From Trichosporon coremiiforme (lineage: Eukaryota > Basidiomycota > Tremellomycetes > Trichosporonales > Trichosporonaceae): a stretch of DNA of 64,000 bases. Both the position numbers and the translations under genes were made by a program. Of this stretch, positions 47,300 to 61,300 are shown piece after piece. The notes under the pieces are model-generated. The model saw only the letters and a program-made list of their open reading frames with translations. It did not search any database and was not told the origin of the DNA. Where the stretch lies: contig BCJJ01000007.1 of NCBI GenBank assembly GCA_039545355.1, positions 1,240,001 to 1,304,000 on the forward strand, written 5' to 3'. Every line of letters starts with the position of its first letter. Position 1 is the stretch's first letter.

Positions 47300-48692
47300 C
47301 TACTCGCCGCGCCCGAGCTTGTCAAGGGCACGCACGCCCTGCTCATCCCACTCCTCCTTGGTGACCCAAAACGCATCCTTGTCCTTCATGATGTCGGCGA
47401 GGACGGCTCCACCGAGGAAGACCATGTGTTTCCTACGAGGCGGGTCCTCAATGCGGATCTTGAAGTTCTTGAGACGCTCAGCGTCTCCGCCAAGAACACG
47501 CGTGAGGTACAGCTGCTTCATCTCCTTCTCGAGACGCGACGGGAATCCGGGGTACATCGACGAACCACCCGAGAGGACAATGTGCTTGTACAGCTCAGCA
47601 CGTGTGTCGACGGCAGCGGCTTGGATCGTCTGGAACAGCAGCTCGGCAACACCAGGCTGCTCGACGTCGATGAGGTGCGGCTGGAACATGCACTCGGGCG
47701 CCTCGTAGCGTTCTGATCCGACCTTGATGACTCGACCGTCGGGAAGCTGAACGTTAGCTATGGTCCGGGATGCCAGGGAGCTTACCGTGTAGTTCTCAAC
47801 AAGGACCGTCGTCTCATCGGCGAGCTTCTTGTCGAGGTCAAGGTCGTAGGAGACGAACGACAGCTTCTCTTTGATATCACGGACAGTCTCGAAGTCGGCA
47901 GTACGCTCGAAGGCGTATCCACGCATGAGAAGGAGCTTGATAAGGTAGCGGGTGACGTCGCGGCCGGCAACGTCGAGACGGCGGGTGAGGTGGGGAAGGG
48001 CGAATCCATCATAAACGGGGACGATGTGAGTGACTCCGTCTCCCGAGTCAACGACGACACCAGTCTGCAGACCTGGTTGTCAGCTTCTCTCCTAGGCCTT
48101 CGAAGCTCGTCATCACTAACCCTGGGCATAGAGGGTCAGAACGGCCTGAATGGCAACGTAGACGCCTCCGAAGCCGTACTTCTCGAACATGACCTCGGCC
48201 ATCTTCTCGCGGTTCGCCTTCGGGTTCATGGGCGGCTCGGTCAGGAGGATCTTGCGGCCCTTCGTGTCAACCTGAAGCTTCTTGTCAAACGTGTAGTCCC
48301 AGAGATTCTCCATGTCCTCCCAGTTCTTGATGATACCGTGCTCCATGGGATGTGACATCTGCAGGAAGCTTCGGTTCTCGGCCGCCTCGTCTCCGACCAT
48401 CAGGTCGCTGAGGTTGGACGATCCCAGGCGCTCCTCGGCACGCAGAATCGGCCGACCTACAACGGAGGGGAAGACTGTGAGCGTTAGCTATGGGTCCACG
48501 AACTTCAGCTGCTGCGAATCATCGCTGTCATATCGACGATGCGCCGCGAGCGACGTACCATATTCCGGGAAGTTGCTGCCCGCCCAACCGCACTTGACGA
48601 ACTGTTTGTCAGATGGCAATCGAAAGCCATCAACTCACTCCGGTACCGTTGTCGACGACGAGCGGGAGGTTCTCGTCCCTGTGGGGGTCCAT
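47300..48692 (-). CDS. ARP2: Actin-related protein 2
   Basis: Five exons (48692-48639, 48601-48559, 48456-48121, 48072-47786, 47746-47300) give 388 residues, the normal Arp2 size. Actin-fold signatures include [20 protein letters not shown] at the start, [40 protein letters not shown] (phosphate 2), [11 protein letters not shown] and [16 protein letters not shown]. These distinguish Arp2 from actin. It forms with Arp3 the nucleating pair of the Arp2/3 complex that makes branched actin at endocytic sites. Intron 3 uses an uncommon GTTAGT donor. Divergent from CRIPT. Confidence 0.96.
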
Positions 48693-49137
48693 GCTGTGCA
48701 GTTCAGATGTGGGAGGTGTCGGTGGAGAGAGTGTGATGGGAGGTGAAGGGCGGGAGTGGCGAGCGGAAAGGCGGGTGCGGATCGGTCACGCGATTCCTGT
48801 CGCTGAGCTGTTGCGGTCTGCTGTTTTCGGCGTGCTCGCTGTCGTCGAGCTCGATGGATGTAGCGACGTGTAGTTGTCTCGCGCTCGTTGAAGTCCGAGC
48901 CGCAGGTGGTGTCGTCACCTCACTGAGCTGGCCCTGGGAGCGGTGATACGAGTACACGTCAGAATTGTTGCCCACGTGGCAAATCCTAATCGCACTTTCC
49001 CCTTAATGGGCTCCATTAGTAATCCGATTAGGCTGGTCACCCAGTCCCTTGCCACCGGCCGGCGTGCCGATCTTCGACATCTGCTTGTTGTGACGAGCTC
49101 CCTCTTGACATATCCCTCTCATCTTGTCGTTTCCATC
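48693..49137. promoter_or_regulatory. Divergent promoter, ARP2 and CRIPT
   Basis: 445 bp between two divergent ATGs, so a shared or overlapping promoter is likely. No specific element was assigned. Confidence 0.5.
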
Positions 49138-49566
49138 ATGGTGTGCAAGAAGTGCGAGAAGGTAAGCTACCTCTTCCCTTTGACCAGCTGACAATCAGAA
49201 AACGTCCCAAGTCGCGACGTCGGACCCGTTCAAGCCCTCGGCCGCGTCGGGTCGCAAGATCGGCGAGAACAAGCTGCTCTCGGCTCGCGCGCGTGCAGCG
49301 CCGTATGCGAAGCCAGGAGGTAGCAGAAACGTGAACCCGTATAGCAACAAGTGCATTGATTGCAAGGTGAGTGCAGCTCGCGCAATTGTCGGCGCTGCAG
49401 TATTCGAGACGAGCTTCTCATCTGGTAAGGTTGAGCTGACGACCAGGGGCAAGTGGCGCAGAACAACGCGACGAGATGCCAAAAGTGCGCGTACAAGAAG
49501 GGATTGTGTGCCATTTGTGGCAACATCGTTCTCAACACGAAAGGCTACAAGCAGTCCTCAAAGTGA
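49138..49566 (+). CDS. CRIPT: CRIPT-like cysteine-rich protein
   Basis: Three exons (49138-49161, 49199-49366, 49447-49566) give 103 residues, the usual CRIPT length. It starts MVCKKCEK, has GRKIGENKLLSARARAAPYA, and ends with paired cysteine motifs CIDCK, CQKCAYKKGLCAICG and the tail NTKGYKQSSK. In animals CRIPT was named for PDZ binding, but its wide conservation fits a role in the spliceosome, where it has been found in the minor spliceosome of humans. In this fungus the role is inferred. The first exon has 8 codons. Confidence 0.95.
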
Positions 49567-49840
49567 GCGAAGCGGACAAACTTCCAGCGGCAAGATGCTG
49601 CCAACCTCACTGCCAGCGTCGCAGACGTTTCCTTAACCAATCTTGTTGTATGTACTTTATCTTGCGCACGAAGAGAACAGCATTAGAGCATTATATGCAT
49701 AGTGGGATCGCATCAATCGCGGTCGGTAGTCCAAGTTTTACAAGTAATGAGAGACCTCGTGAAGAGTCGTTGCCAAAATATAAGGATGGGGTATAACCTG
49801 AGATACTGTGGTATGCGTCAAAGAAAATGGAACACCTTTC
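49567..49840. other. Convergent spacer, CRIPT and DOCK genes
   Basis: About 270 bp holding both 3' ends. Confidence 0.5.
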
Positions 49841-52800
49841 TCAACGTCGGAGAAGGGACCCGAAGCGTCGCAGGCCCTTGGACGGAGTGGTGGTGACAGG
49901 CGGCATGTTGCTACGCTTCGGCTCCTCGGGGACAGGCGGAACGGGAAGCATGGCAGGTAAGCTCGAGCGGCTGCTCGTCGAGTGTAAGCGGCCATTGACT
50001 CGGTTTGGGAGTGGCAGCAGGTCATCGATCTCTTCTTCCACTGTCCCGCGTGGGATCGTCGCTGACGTCGACGTGGAAAGCGAGCGCGGGATGTGATTCG
50101 AGCGCGGTGTGACGGTGCCGTTCCCAAACTCCATAAAGTCCTTCGAGCTTTTCGACAGCGAGTGTCCGTTGGCGCGTTTCAGGGAGTCACCCCGCGAGAG
50201 GCTGACGGAGATGGACGACTGGCTGGCGCCCACAGAGTTGACTAAAATGCCAGTGCCGCGGCGGGGAGCAGCGGGAGGGAGCTCTCCGTTACTGACACTG
50301 CTGGGACCGTACGGGCTCGGCCCGAGCGAGCTGATGGACGGGTTTGTGAGCGTAGAATGCGTCTCGGTCGTAGGCGTCTGCGGGCCAAGTCGGAGGGTAG
50401 GCAGGGTGTAGCTGCTCTGTCCGGAGGAGTTGTTGCCTTCGTCCTCCGTCAGAGCTGGGGATGCAGGGCGGGGAACGTTCGGAACGGTGGCCACCTCCGA
50501 TATGAGTGGCGTCGTGTGCGTGGAAGCAAGAGGCGTGTTGAGCGCGGGAGACATGGGGGGCAGGTCAGCCTCCTCGATCGGTGGCAGGTGCAGGCTTTCC
50601 TCCGCGAAGACCTTGTTGTAGCGCGTGCGCAGGGCTTCCTGGAAGGCGATGTCTCGACTGAGCCTCTGGTATGTCGCGAAACCTTCCTGGATAGTCCTCG
50701 CGTAGTCGACAATGACGTCGCCGAGGAAGGCAACGTTGCGCTCCTCGACAGGGTGCCGTTCGACATAATCGGGGTTGAGGAAGTGCTTCTTATACAGAGG
50801 GACACCTCCGTTGACCTTCGAGTCAACGGCGGCATTGAGAGCGCTTCCAAGCGACTTGGCGTCGGGGTTGCGCGAGTTAACCAGCTGGCGGAGATCGCGG
50901 TCCGACTTTCGGACGGCAGAGATGGCTGTCTGGACTGGCGAGATGTGGTCGAGATGGATGTGGATGATCTCGGCACGGCTCTGGAGGGCCGGAAGGTCGT
51001 TCGAAGTCGTGACCGTTGTCTTCTCAATCCACTGCAGGACGGGCTCACGCTCGTCAGGGTGCATGTAGTACGGGCGAGTAGTCTCGAACGTGTTGATGCT
51101 GTTGTACTTGTAGTAGTTCTGGATGTTCGGGTTCACGCCCTTGGCGAGGACCGGCTGCTTCAGATCCGGCACAGGGTTGACCGTCGTGATCCAGATGACA
51201 GGCTCAGTACCGTAACGCACAGACTCCGTGGGAGGAATCTTCGAGCGATGGATGAGCGCGTCAGGATGCTTGGCAGCCATCTGGTCGCAGAAGTCGTTGT
51301 ACCTCTGCTTCGGCACTCCCCGGATAACAAACTCCTTGTCGAGATCCAGACGAGTGAAGTTGCCAAAGTAGGCGACACGGAAGTACTCCGGCTTCGGGCG
51401 AGCCGTCGACCCAATGCGCTCCCAGAGCTTCGCTTCGTGGGTGAGAAGCTCCGAGATGCGTGCAACGTTGAACGTGATCCGGCGGTGCTGGTCGGCCATG
51501 TCGCGGCAGATCTCAGCGGCCTGCTCGTACGCCTCCGCCTCGGCGAGGTAGTCGAGGACGTGGTACATGATCGCCTCTTTGCGCTGGAACTGGGTCTGCG
51601 CAGGCAAGTGCAGGTCGCCAGCATGGAACTCATCGACGAGCTCACCCTGCATGGTCCAGTCGTAGAGATCGGCATGGAGCTTGAGGGCAAGACCAGCGCC
51701 GAGCCAGTCGCGGGCAGCGACATTGATCGAAACAAGGTGGTGGACGAACCGCACGTAAAGATCGTCCCGTCCAACGCGAGAGAAGAACTCCATGAGGCGG
51801 AAAATGGCAGCCACACGCTCCTCCTTCCATCGCGGCGTCTGCGGCAGGTCGCGGACGGCCATGAGCAAGTCGATAAACAGCTCGACCTGGTCCAGGAAGG
51901 TACCGACGTGCTCGCGGAAGTTGCTGTCCAAATCGGCCTGATGCTCGAAAACGGTGCGCAGGCGGGACACGAAGTACGCTCTCGAGGCGGTCTCTGTTGC
52001 CGACACAGTGCGATGCGTGAAGAGCAGCTCCAGCTTGGTGAAGATCTCCGTTTGAATGGCATTGAACTTGCCGTCCAGGACGTACTCGGCGTAGATCATC
52101 GAGAACAGGACGTCCACGGCAGCATCACAGAGACGCTCATGAGACGACAAGCATAGGGTGAGGATACGCTCCGCAAGTCCTGTAAACCTTGCCTGGTAGC
52201 CTCCATATCGAGAAGTGCTCGCTTGATCGCGCGACTGCCAGCCAATGGCGTTCCAAAGTCGGTGCAACAGAGCAGCGCCTTCGTCTCGGAGGTCACCGGC
52301 AATGATCCAAGCAGCACGGCGACGCTGGAGACCCTGCACTTCAAGGGCGAGCTCATCGCTGGCGCACAAGTCGCAGAGCAGCTCCAGGCACTGCGTCCAC
52401 AGCTTGACATCGAATCTCTCCATCTCTTCAATTGGCGGCACAAAGTCGGGCCGGGCGAGGAACTGGACAACTGCCTCCAGGAACCGGATGACGGCAGTGA
52501 ACGCGAGACCTGACAGGGTGAGCCACTGGCGGGGGAAGGCTTCAAAGTTGATGATCGAGTTGAAGACAGAGAAGGCTGTCATCAGTGTCTCTTTCACCTG
52601 CGTCTCTCCCTGCATGTCGACGATCTCCTCGAACCATCGCACTATGTTGGCACGAGGTGTAGCGATGACGAGAGTGAAGATCACAACCGACACTTCCGCC
52701 AAGCCACACCTGAACGTTCCAGCTGGCGGCAAGCCCTCCTCCTCCTGACCCAGCAGCGCCGGCGGGGGAAGGTGCGACACCAAAGCAAACGGGTGCGAGG

Positions 52801-55800
52801 ACGGGAAAACATCGGGAGTCGACTTCCATACAGTCGCCGAAGAGCGGTGGCGCTCCAGGAGAGCCATTGTTGAGTCACTGGCCAACTCTTTGTAGGACTC
52901 AAGAAGATGGGGCAAAATCGACAGGCAGTACTCCATGTTGTCCTCTTCCTGAGAGAGCTGGACAGGGTTTGACTTGACAATAGGCGAGTCCAGCAGCAAC
53001 TGAAGCTGGTTGACGGTCCAGCCCATGATCGAGATTGCTAAGCGGTTACACTCCAGCCACTTGATCTGGCGGCTGTCCTTGAGAGCCTGCGTCTCGTTCC
53101 TCGCAGAATACAGGTCTTCCTCGTATCGACCGATGTGAGGCTTGATCCATCGGATGATGGCGGGGATCAGCTCTGCCCGTGTGTCGTTAAAGCTGAGCAG
53201 GGTTTTGACGATCTGCAGAATGAGAAGTAGTTTGTAGACGGCCAGGTTGCCCTGCGCTCGGGTGAGCGTATCCGTGAATTCGATCACCATCTCCGAGATC
53301 TCGCTCGGTGCAAACACCTGCGCCAAATCCGGCAAGATATCGGCGTAGTGCTGAACTGCCAGAGTCTGAGAGCCGATGAGCTTCTTATCCGAAGACAGCA
53401 TGATGTTGTTGATCTCGCCGAGGATCTCGCGCGTCTGGTGCTTGAAGTCTGCCTCAAGCTGCGAAGCAGTCGGTCCCAGGGAAGAACCGCGGGAACGGTC
53501 CAGCTCTCGCGATCGGATGATGAACTTGAACATGCTGTGCCAGACCTTCAGTAACGAACGGTACTCTTGCGATTCCGGGCGTCCCATCACCGCCTTCATG
53601 GCGCGCAGAAGGTGTGAGGCGGAAGAGGCAAAGGCGAAGTGCTTCGACGTGTACGCGGCGATGATTGGACCGAAGGACGGGAATCGTCTGTCCGACTGCA
53701 TAGCCAGCACCTTGACAAGGCCCTTAAAGACCAGCTCATCGACCTCTTCTCGACGGTCACCTAAGTGTGAGACAAGAATGGCGAACAGAGCGTCGAGAAC
53801 GGGCTGCAGGAACTTGGCGATCTCATCTTCGCCGACGAACTGGAACATTTGCAGCGTGTTGCACAAAGCTGCCGCATCAGCGCTCTGCCAGGCGAAGAGC
53901 GCGCGGAGCGTGTCGTCCTGTGTGTGGAGAGTCGAGCACAGGAAAGTCCAGAGCGAGATTCGGTCGCGCAGAACGGTCATGTATCGGCCAGCGTCAGCAG
54001 AAAGCTTCGGCTCGCCAGTCGACGGCGCTTCGAAGTACAGGTTCGGCGTCGGCTGCACCCCCGCCTTCTCCATGTGGTATAAGATGAGCTCGTGCTTCCC
54101 GTCCTTGATCGAGGCGTTGTGAGCAAAGAGCGGAAGGTAGGCGAAGGCGAACGGCGTCTCGTGCGAAATCTCACGCTCCCTCGTGCGGTGGCGGAAGGAG
54201 AGGAACAAGTGACAGTCCCCGGTGCCCTGCGGCAGGGCAATCTTCACGAGCTCTCCGAAGGTTGGGCGATCGTTGTGGTAGTAGACTATCGAGTTGTACT
54301 GGCCAGTGGGAGGCTCGCCCGATCCGCCAGCATAAAGAGAGTCCGCAACGATCGAACCATCCGCTCGACGTACCTCCAGCGTCACTTGCGTGCTGGCAGG
54401 AATCGGGGCGACCGTCTTGCGCACTCTCAGCGTACCGCCGGCCGGGAACATTGTCGAAAAGGACGCCGTCCACAGCTTGATGTATAGATCGTTGCGAACT
54501 GCGCCGGGCGGCACAACGTCGGGGAAGCCCAGACGGAGGGTTTGTGTCGTCTCAAGCAACATTGACGGGTGCTCTCTAATCACCTGATCAAGAGGGCCGT
54601 GGAATAGCCTCAATCCGAAGGCGATGGCATCTGCTCGGGGCGACCGGTCGTAAGCGCGCTCGTTGTGTAGAATGATGTCAGCATGCAGGGTCGCAAAGCT
54701 AGCCTCATCGCGGGCAACATAGATCGGCATCGCGAGGTCCTCCCCGCCCACGTCTCCCGTGAGTCGGCTCATAGTCGGCAGCTCAAACACAGCACAGCCG
54801 AACGGACGACGAATGCCTCCAGACTTCGAGGATGAGAACGATCCGCGCGACTGCTGCGTGTCGATTGTCCTAGTTCGACGAGGTTCGTAACCGGAAGTGG
54901 TCGAGGCCGCGTCGTCCGTTATACTGTCTGGGATCGAGACCGAGCTTCGCCACTTGCTAGGTGCGTCGCTGAACATGGTGCTGCCTCTCCTATTCTTCGG
55001 TCGAGTGTCCGGCGACCCCACGGAGCTAGCTTCCGTGCCAATCTTCATACTGCCGTTGCGGACGATACGACAGACGAGGTACGTTCCGCTCTGGACATCG
55101 TCTGCGCGCAGGTCGGCGAACAGCGTCCTCAATTTTCCTAACCTCCGCTCCGCGTCCCGTGCCGGACTACCGTTGTGGTTGAGGACCAGGCAGTACTCTT
55201 CCGTGAGAAATCGGCTCTGCGTCTTGCTGTAGAGCGAGAAGAACAGCTCGCACGTCTCTCCGGGAGCACACGGGCTGGCGACGAATGCACGGAAATCGAA
55301 AAGGCAGTGGTATCCACTGGCAGCGTTGGCTGCGGCCGCCGCAGCCGTATTGGTGGACAGCTCCATTCCTTCCGGGGCATCAGATGGGCTCTGCAGGGGA
55401 GAGGACGGGCCGCGGATTGAGGTGGCGAGCGGGTGGGGGACCGTCTGCTTGCCGAAGAGAGCGTCCAGGGGAACGAGATCGATGTACGCGAGCTGCTGTC
55501 AGTGGTTGGAGCTACCAGCAAACTCACCTGGACTTGATAGATGTACGCGATGATTCCACCCATCCATCCAGAGCTCGTCAATGCTCGGTCCTTGTCGACT
55601 CCCACGACGCTGCCATCCTTGAGGCTTCGTACTATGACCTCGAGGCCCTGGGCAACGTTGCACTTCACGAGGCGTGAAACGCATTCCCGGCGGATTCGGA
55701 CAAGCTCATCGCTGCTGAGCATCTGAGACAACAGTTGCCGCCGGCCTAGGAACAGAGCGTCAATGTGCTGGACGACTGCGTTGAACAGACGGTATTCGCG

Positions 55801-56691
55801 CATAGCCAAATACGTGGGCAGGCGCTGCTGTCAGCCACTACATGCGATGAAACGACTCACGGCATACCACTCCCTGATGGCACAAGCAATCTCGTCAACC
55901 AGAGGCCATTGTTGGCCTGCAGCAGTCGAGTCACCGGCGGTGAGGGTCGGTAGCGGCGGTTGTTCCTTTACTCTGGGTTTCGCTGCGAGAACGAGAGACT
56001 TCGGTCGGTGGGGTCTTCGGATGACGTGACTGTTGCCGTTTGGTCGGTCGTCGGGGCCGTGCTCTCCATCCCCGAGCTCGCCGTCTTGCTCCCTCTCGCC
56101 ATCGTCAAACTCATCCTCCTCCTGCACCGCAGCCATACGAAGTTCACGCGAACGGGCCTCCGCCAACTCTCGCGCCTGTTCATGGGCAGCCGTAAGAACT
56201 TCGCTTTCAGTGACCGCGTTATGTCGAACGTGAACTGCGGCCGCTGGGAATATTCCGATTAGAACAGAGGGCTCCGCCTTAGGATAAAGGTCGGGAGACT
56301 CCGCGTCGGGCATGAGCATCGGCAGCGAAACACCTTGAACGACATATCTGAGATTGTCAGCAAAGCGACTAGCGTGAACTGATCACACGGACCCTCTATA
56401 CCAAATGGAGTCGTCGCCCTCTTCGGCACTCCGGTACTCCTCGAAAGCGAAGAACTCATCGCCTACGTCGAGGTTGACCTCGTGAGGATTCGTACGGGGG
56501 GCATAGAAGCTGTCGTCTCGGCCGACTGTCGTCGAGAACGATGGGACGCGCGGTCGGGAGAAGGTTGTTGGAGACTTGAGGGCGTTGCTGGGGGAGGCCG
56601 GCTGGGAGGACGACGGGTGGAAGGGGTGGACCACGAGCCCCGAGTAGATGTAGGGGAGGGGCTCCCAGGCGCCCTTTCTACTGCGAGGCAT
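49841..56691 (-). CDS. DCK1: DOCK-family Rac/Cdc42-type GEF
   Basis: Exons 56691-56393, 56347-55861, 55824-55528 and 55492-49841 sum to 2,244 residues. An SH3 domain near residues 70-145 (VNLDVGDEFFAFEEY, then WYRGYVVQGVSLP after splicing) comes first. A DHR-1 (C2-like, phosphoinositide-binding) region starts near residue 690 (VRNDLYIKLWTASFS; HETPFAFAYLPLFAHN). Armadillo-like helices follow, then DHR-2, the GEF domain, about residues 1500-1990 (YFRVAYFGNFTRLDLDKEFV; YNSINTFETTRPYY; LYKKHFLNPDYVERHPVEE). A Ser/Pro-rich tail ends the protein. DOCK proteins with ELMO partners load GTP on Rac-type GTPases at membranes to drive actin assembly. The last exon is 5.65 kb and unbroken, while the SH3 and linker exons carry short introns, the first with a GTCCGT donor. 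Confidence 0.93.
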
Positions 56692-58315
56692 TAGCGCTTA
56701 AAGGACCGAAATGGTGGGTGGAAAAATGTTGAATGTGACAGTGGGAGGTAACGTCGATGTTGGATATCGAAAGATAATGAATGGGAGGAAGGGACGGAAG
56801 CTGGAGGGACGGATTGGAATGCTGATACGCACAGTAAGGAAGGGCCCGCGACAACGGCGCCAGGCGTCTGTCCAAGGCTGTAACCGAGCGCAGACATGGT
56901 CACCGTCAGGCCCCGGCGAAGGCGGGCAGGCGCTCAGGACGTAGAGGGGTGGCGAACTTAAGAACAGGTGCCGTGTTCGCGACTCTCCGCCGATGCCAGG
57001 TGGGTATGGCTGAGCAGCTGGGCTGGGGTTGCTGGTCGAGGGGAGGTGTACGTGCGCTACACGGAACTGACGGACGGGTGGGGTCGGATGGGCTCTCCGG
57101 CGAAGCAAGGTTTAATGACCCAGATCCAGTACCGGAGTGCCTGCCTGTGTGGAGGTGGGAAAGAAGGAGCGGCCGGCTGGCGGGTGGAATGGAAAAGTGG
57201 TGGATGACGTCCGTCACACACAGACTGGGTTTGACTGGCGCGGGTGCGATGAGTTGCCGTCGGCAATATGCACTGGTGAGTTTGTGGGTCGTGGAGAGAG
57301 GATCGGGTGGTGTGAGTGAGTTGAAAACGTCGAATGCGTTGAATGTCGCGGTGGATGGAAAGCGGATCCAGCAGAGCTGGCGTCAGAGCTGGACGAAAGG
57401 GTGCTATACCGTGCGACCCTATGAATGAATAGCCTGTCGCCGGTTGGAACTCGGGACTCGGCGCAGAACTCAAGCTAGTACTCCTGCACCCACTGCATGC
57501 ATCGCGTCTCACGCGTTCGTCGCGCGCGTCCTCTCTGCGCGGCACGCGAGTGGATGGACAGCGCGCTGTGGGAGCGGTAGGTTTGGGTGCATGAATTCGG
57601 CCTGAATGCTTCCAGAAGTTGGATGCATGCTTACTGTCGTCGTGCATGCTGTCAGGCGCAGCGCGCACAACGGGGTCAAGGGTCCCTTTAGGTGCAATAG
57701 GTGACGGCGTCGTGTGGTTGAGTCTCCTTCGCGTTCCATTCGGCAGACCATAGCCACCTCCGTCCTTACCCTTTTTCGACCTCTCGTCTCAAGTCGAAAC
57801 GCGCCTTCCCCTGGCCACTCGTCGTCGTCGACCGCGCCCGCCCCGAGCCGCCTTCTCTGTTCGCGACACCCGGCATCCTAGCATCCCTTGCTGATAACTA
57901 GCCGCCCTCTCTCATGTCCAACATTCACGTTATCAAGCATCCGCTGTCATCTCCGTGGTGACTACCGCAATCCAATCGACCACGCGATGTGCATGCATCC
58001 TAGCCTGCAGCAATTCAAGCCCAAAGCTCATCAATGGCCAATTTGGCGTGCTGCCCTCGCTCGATTGTCTCGGCTTCCTTTGGCCCAGACATTCGTGCCA
58101 TGCGACTCTGGCCGCTAACGGGTGTGTGCCTGAGCCAACCTCCACCCGTCGGTTAAACATCGGAAGATCCTTCCCCCGCTCTCCAAAATATTGACCTGTC
58201 CGATATCTCCCAATCTCCCTCCGTCCCGTCATTCGTCCCGACTCTCAACGTCCTCGATCCTCCACTTCTACCAACCATTCTCCACTTTCAGCGTATCCTC
58301 CGTCACTACGCCGTC
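56692..58315. promoter_or_regulatory. Divergent promoter region, DOCK and Rieske-DUF455 genes
   Basis: 1.6 kb between two divergent starts. The part near 56700-57300 is C/T-rich on the DOCK strand. The part near 57770-58315 is C/T-rich on the plus strand and leads to the ATG at 58316. No third gene could be supported. Confidence 0.5.
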
Positions 58316-61300
58316 ATGACCGCTGTCAGAGGCCGAGTGAGGTGCGTCCTAATGAATGGCTTTGTACTGATTCTGAAGAGCATGTCGCCTCGCGGATACC
58401 TACTCTCACACGCGCTTCCATCTCGCCCTCCGCACTAAGACGCAGCCGTCGACCTACCACAGGCTCCTGCTGTTCCGCGTTAACAACGTCTACGATGCCA
58501 ACAAGCCTGAGGCTGAATCTGTCGACGCTAGCGGTGAGGCTGAGAAGGAAGCGCCGTGCCCTACCCTCGCCACCGTCCAAAAGCCCGGTTCGGACAAGCC
58601 CGAACTGTACTGCATGGAGGAGACCTGCCCTCACCTCGGCGCCCCTCTCAGCCATGCCGAGATTGAGATTGATGACATCGAGGACACTCGTGCAGTTGGT
58701 GAGCTAGACTAACGTTGCCTGGAGCTAACATATCAGTTTGCCCCTGGCACCAGTATGATTTCGGTACGTTCACTGCGTTTGTTGCCACCGACGGTCACTT
58801 ACGCCCCAGACATGCGCGACGGAAGCAGCTGTGAGGAGGATTGACTAATGAGACACTACGGTTTACTGACTTCAAGCTACGGGACTGAAGACGTGCACAT
58901 ACAAAGTCGAGGTGATCGGGAAGGGCGACGATGCTGAGGTGTGGGTCGACGCCCCGCACAATGATGGTGGCCACGAATGGGAGGTTGTGGAGTTCCGCGG
59001 GGTCAGCGAAGGTACGTGCATGCCCCATGCTCCACAAAGTTTATGGAAGGGTGGCTCGCGTATTGGGGGCGAAGGGAGGACGGGAAGGGCGATCACGTTT
59101 CACGCCGAGGAAGGCGTAGTCAACGTCAACTCCGTGCATCCCGATATGCCTGATATCTCCTCGCCGCCGCTTATCCTCGACATTTGCGTTCCACACATCT
59201 GACTCCTTTCTGCCGCTGCAAATTATCCCAAGGGCGATCATTGCAGGCCTGACAGCCCGTCTACGGGATCGCCAGACGGCGTGTTGCCATCATCCCATTT
59301 CAGCCGTCTTCCGCGTCTTCCTCGCTCGCCTGACACCACCTGTCTTCTAACCTCCTTCCTTTGTTCCAACATTTCTGATGCTTCGATGCTGACAACGCAG
59401 AGTTCGCCGATCCCCCAATTCCTTCCCTCAAGGACCTCAACCTGGGCGATGGCCCAATCCCCTCCACCGTTCCGGGTCAGCCGCAACTGGAGCTCCCGTC
59501 CGAGCTCCCAACCTCGCTTCTCGGCTTCGCTCATCTTGTTCTTGCCACTGCTGACCCTGACCTGAAGTGCATCCTCACGAAGGAAGGCGTCCAGCGCATG
59601 CGTGCGGGCAAGCTGAAGTCGATCCGACCCACGAAGGGGGAGATCAAGCGTATCCGGGAGACGGTCGGGCTCCTGGACGAGCCGCCACGCTTCGCTACCA
59701 TCGTTCCACCCAACAAGCGAGGGAAGCTGTGAGTACCTTTTCCTGTGGAGCGGATTCTGATCGTTTTGCAGCGGCCGTGGTGGAACAGAAAAATCGCGAA
59801 TCAAGATGCTTCGTGAGTGACCAAAATTGATGGGCGTGAGCACGAATACTGACACCTCCTCCCTGGGCTTGCTCCATCAACCCTCATACATCTGTGAACA
59901 CTTCCTACTCACCTTAACTTCGTCGTTCTCATTCGTACGGCATTCCCTTCATGCTCGTGCCTCGTGTTATGATTGTTTTCGGTCGCCTGGAAAATTCGTA
60001 TCCGACTACCTTGTCCTTCCTTGCTCTTGATCAACAGATGCTCTCGCGAACATCGAGCAGTACGCGATCGATCTCGCATGGGACATCATCGCACGCTTTG
60101 CCGAGTACGAGATTGAGGGAGAGCGTCTGCCCGTTGAGTACTTCCTCGACTGGGCCAAAGTCGCCGAGGATGAGGCGAAGCACTTCTCGCTGCTGAACAA
60201 GCGGCTAAGGGTAAGTAAGGTCTGCGCAGCCAAAAGTAACATACGCAGGAAATGGGATCCTACTTCGGATCGCAGACAGGTATGTTCCGTGTCTCATGTC
60301 GGTTGGCTCTGCAAACTAACAGAATGTAGTGCACGCTGGTCTTTGGAAGTCGGCGATGGAGACGGCGGATTCACTTCTGTCGCGTATTGCAATCATCCAC
60401 CTCGTCGCCGAAGCTCGAGGTGTTGACATGAACCCGTTGACTCTCGCCAAACTGAGGCTCGCGAAGGACGAGGAGTCCGCTGCTGTTCTGGAGGTCATTC
60501 ACGCGGACGAAATCACTCGTAAGTCACGGACGTTCTGAGCTAGGAGGGGCTCCCAATGTTTATCTCTGGGCGTCGTCGATGTTCGTCCTGGCGTTGTCAC
60601 ATCCTGCTGAAACTCTCGGCGGGGCCATCTCGGTGGGGCCATACGCAAGCATCTGCATGGCCAGTCCTGTCCACTAGCCGCGCCTAAGGCGCCTGATGAG
60701 CGTACCGTCGTCGCCTTGATATTTCGATTGCTCGGTTGCTGACATTCGATCGCAGATGTCACCACCGGCCACCGATGGTTTTCCTGGATGTAAGTGCTCC
60801 GAGAAGGGACAGGCTGGGCGTTGTGCGTTGCACACCTGCAAGCTTGCAGCGCTCATCCTGCTCCTGCCTCCTTTGGACGTGGGCTGAAGGGTGGAGCTGA
60901 CGCCGAACAGTTGTGCCAAGCAGGGTCTCAACCCCGTCCAGCAGTTCCGTGATGAGGTGTCATCTCATTTCCATGGAGACCTCAAGGGTCCCTTCAACGT
61001 CGAGGATCGCGCGAAAGCTGTGAGTGATAGCGCGAGATTGATGGGAGAGAGGCAAGATGAGAGAAACGTTGTGGGTGAAACAGCATCAAGGTCCTGCTGT
61101 TTGGGTTCGAGGTTCCAGAGTCCAAGGTCATATGGTCCATATGGTCCACAACCTTGTCCATCTCGAGGAACCGCATTTGGTTCCCGAGACACCGTTACAG
61201 CTGTGCCTCGCACGTTATTAGCAATGATTAGTGGTACCTTGTCGGTCGATGTGTCCTGGACTGCTTGGTTTCGACTCTGTGGAGCGAGCTTGGCAACACC

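Noticed and set aside
50357..52156. Plus-strand frame of 599 codons
   Set aside because: Antisense to the DHR-2 region of the DOCK gene, with no recognisable family; a shadow frame.
61080..61135. GGTTCGAGGTTCC as a tRNA B box
   Set aside because: No matching A box or foldable cloverleaf nearby, and it lies in the last intron of the Rieske-DUF455 gene.
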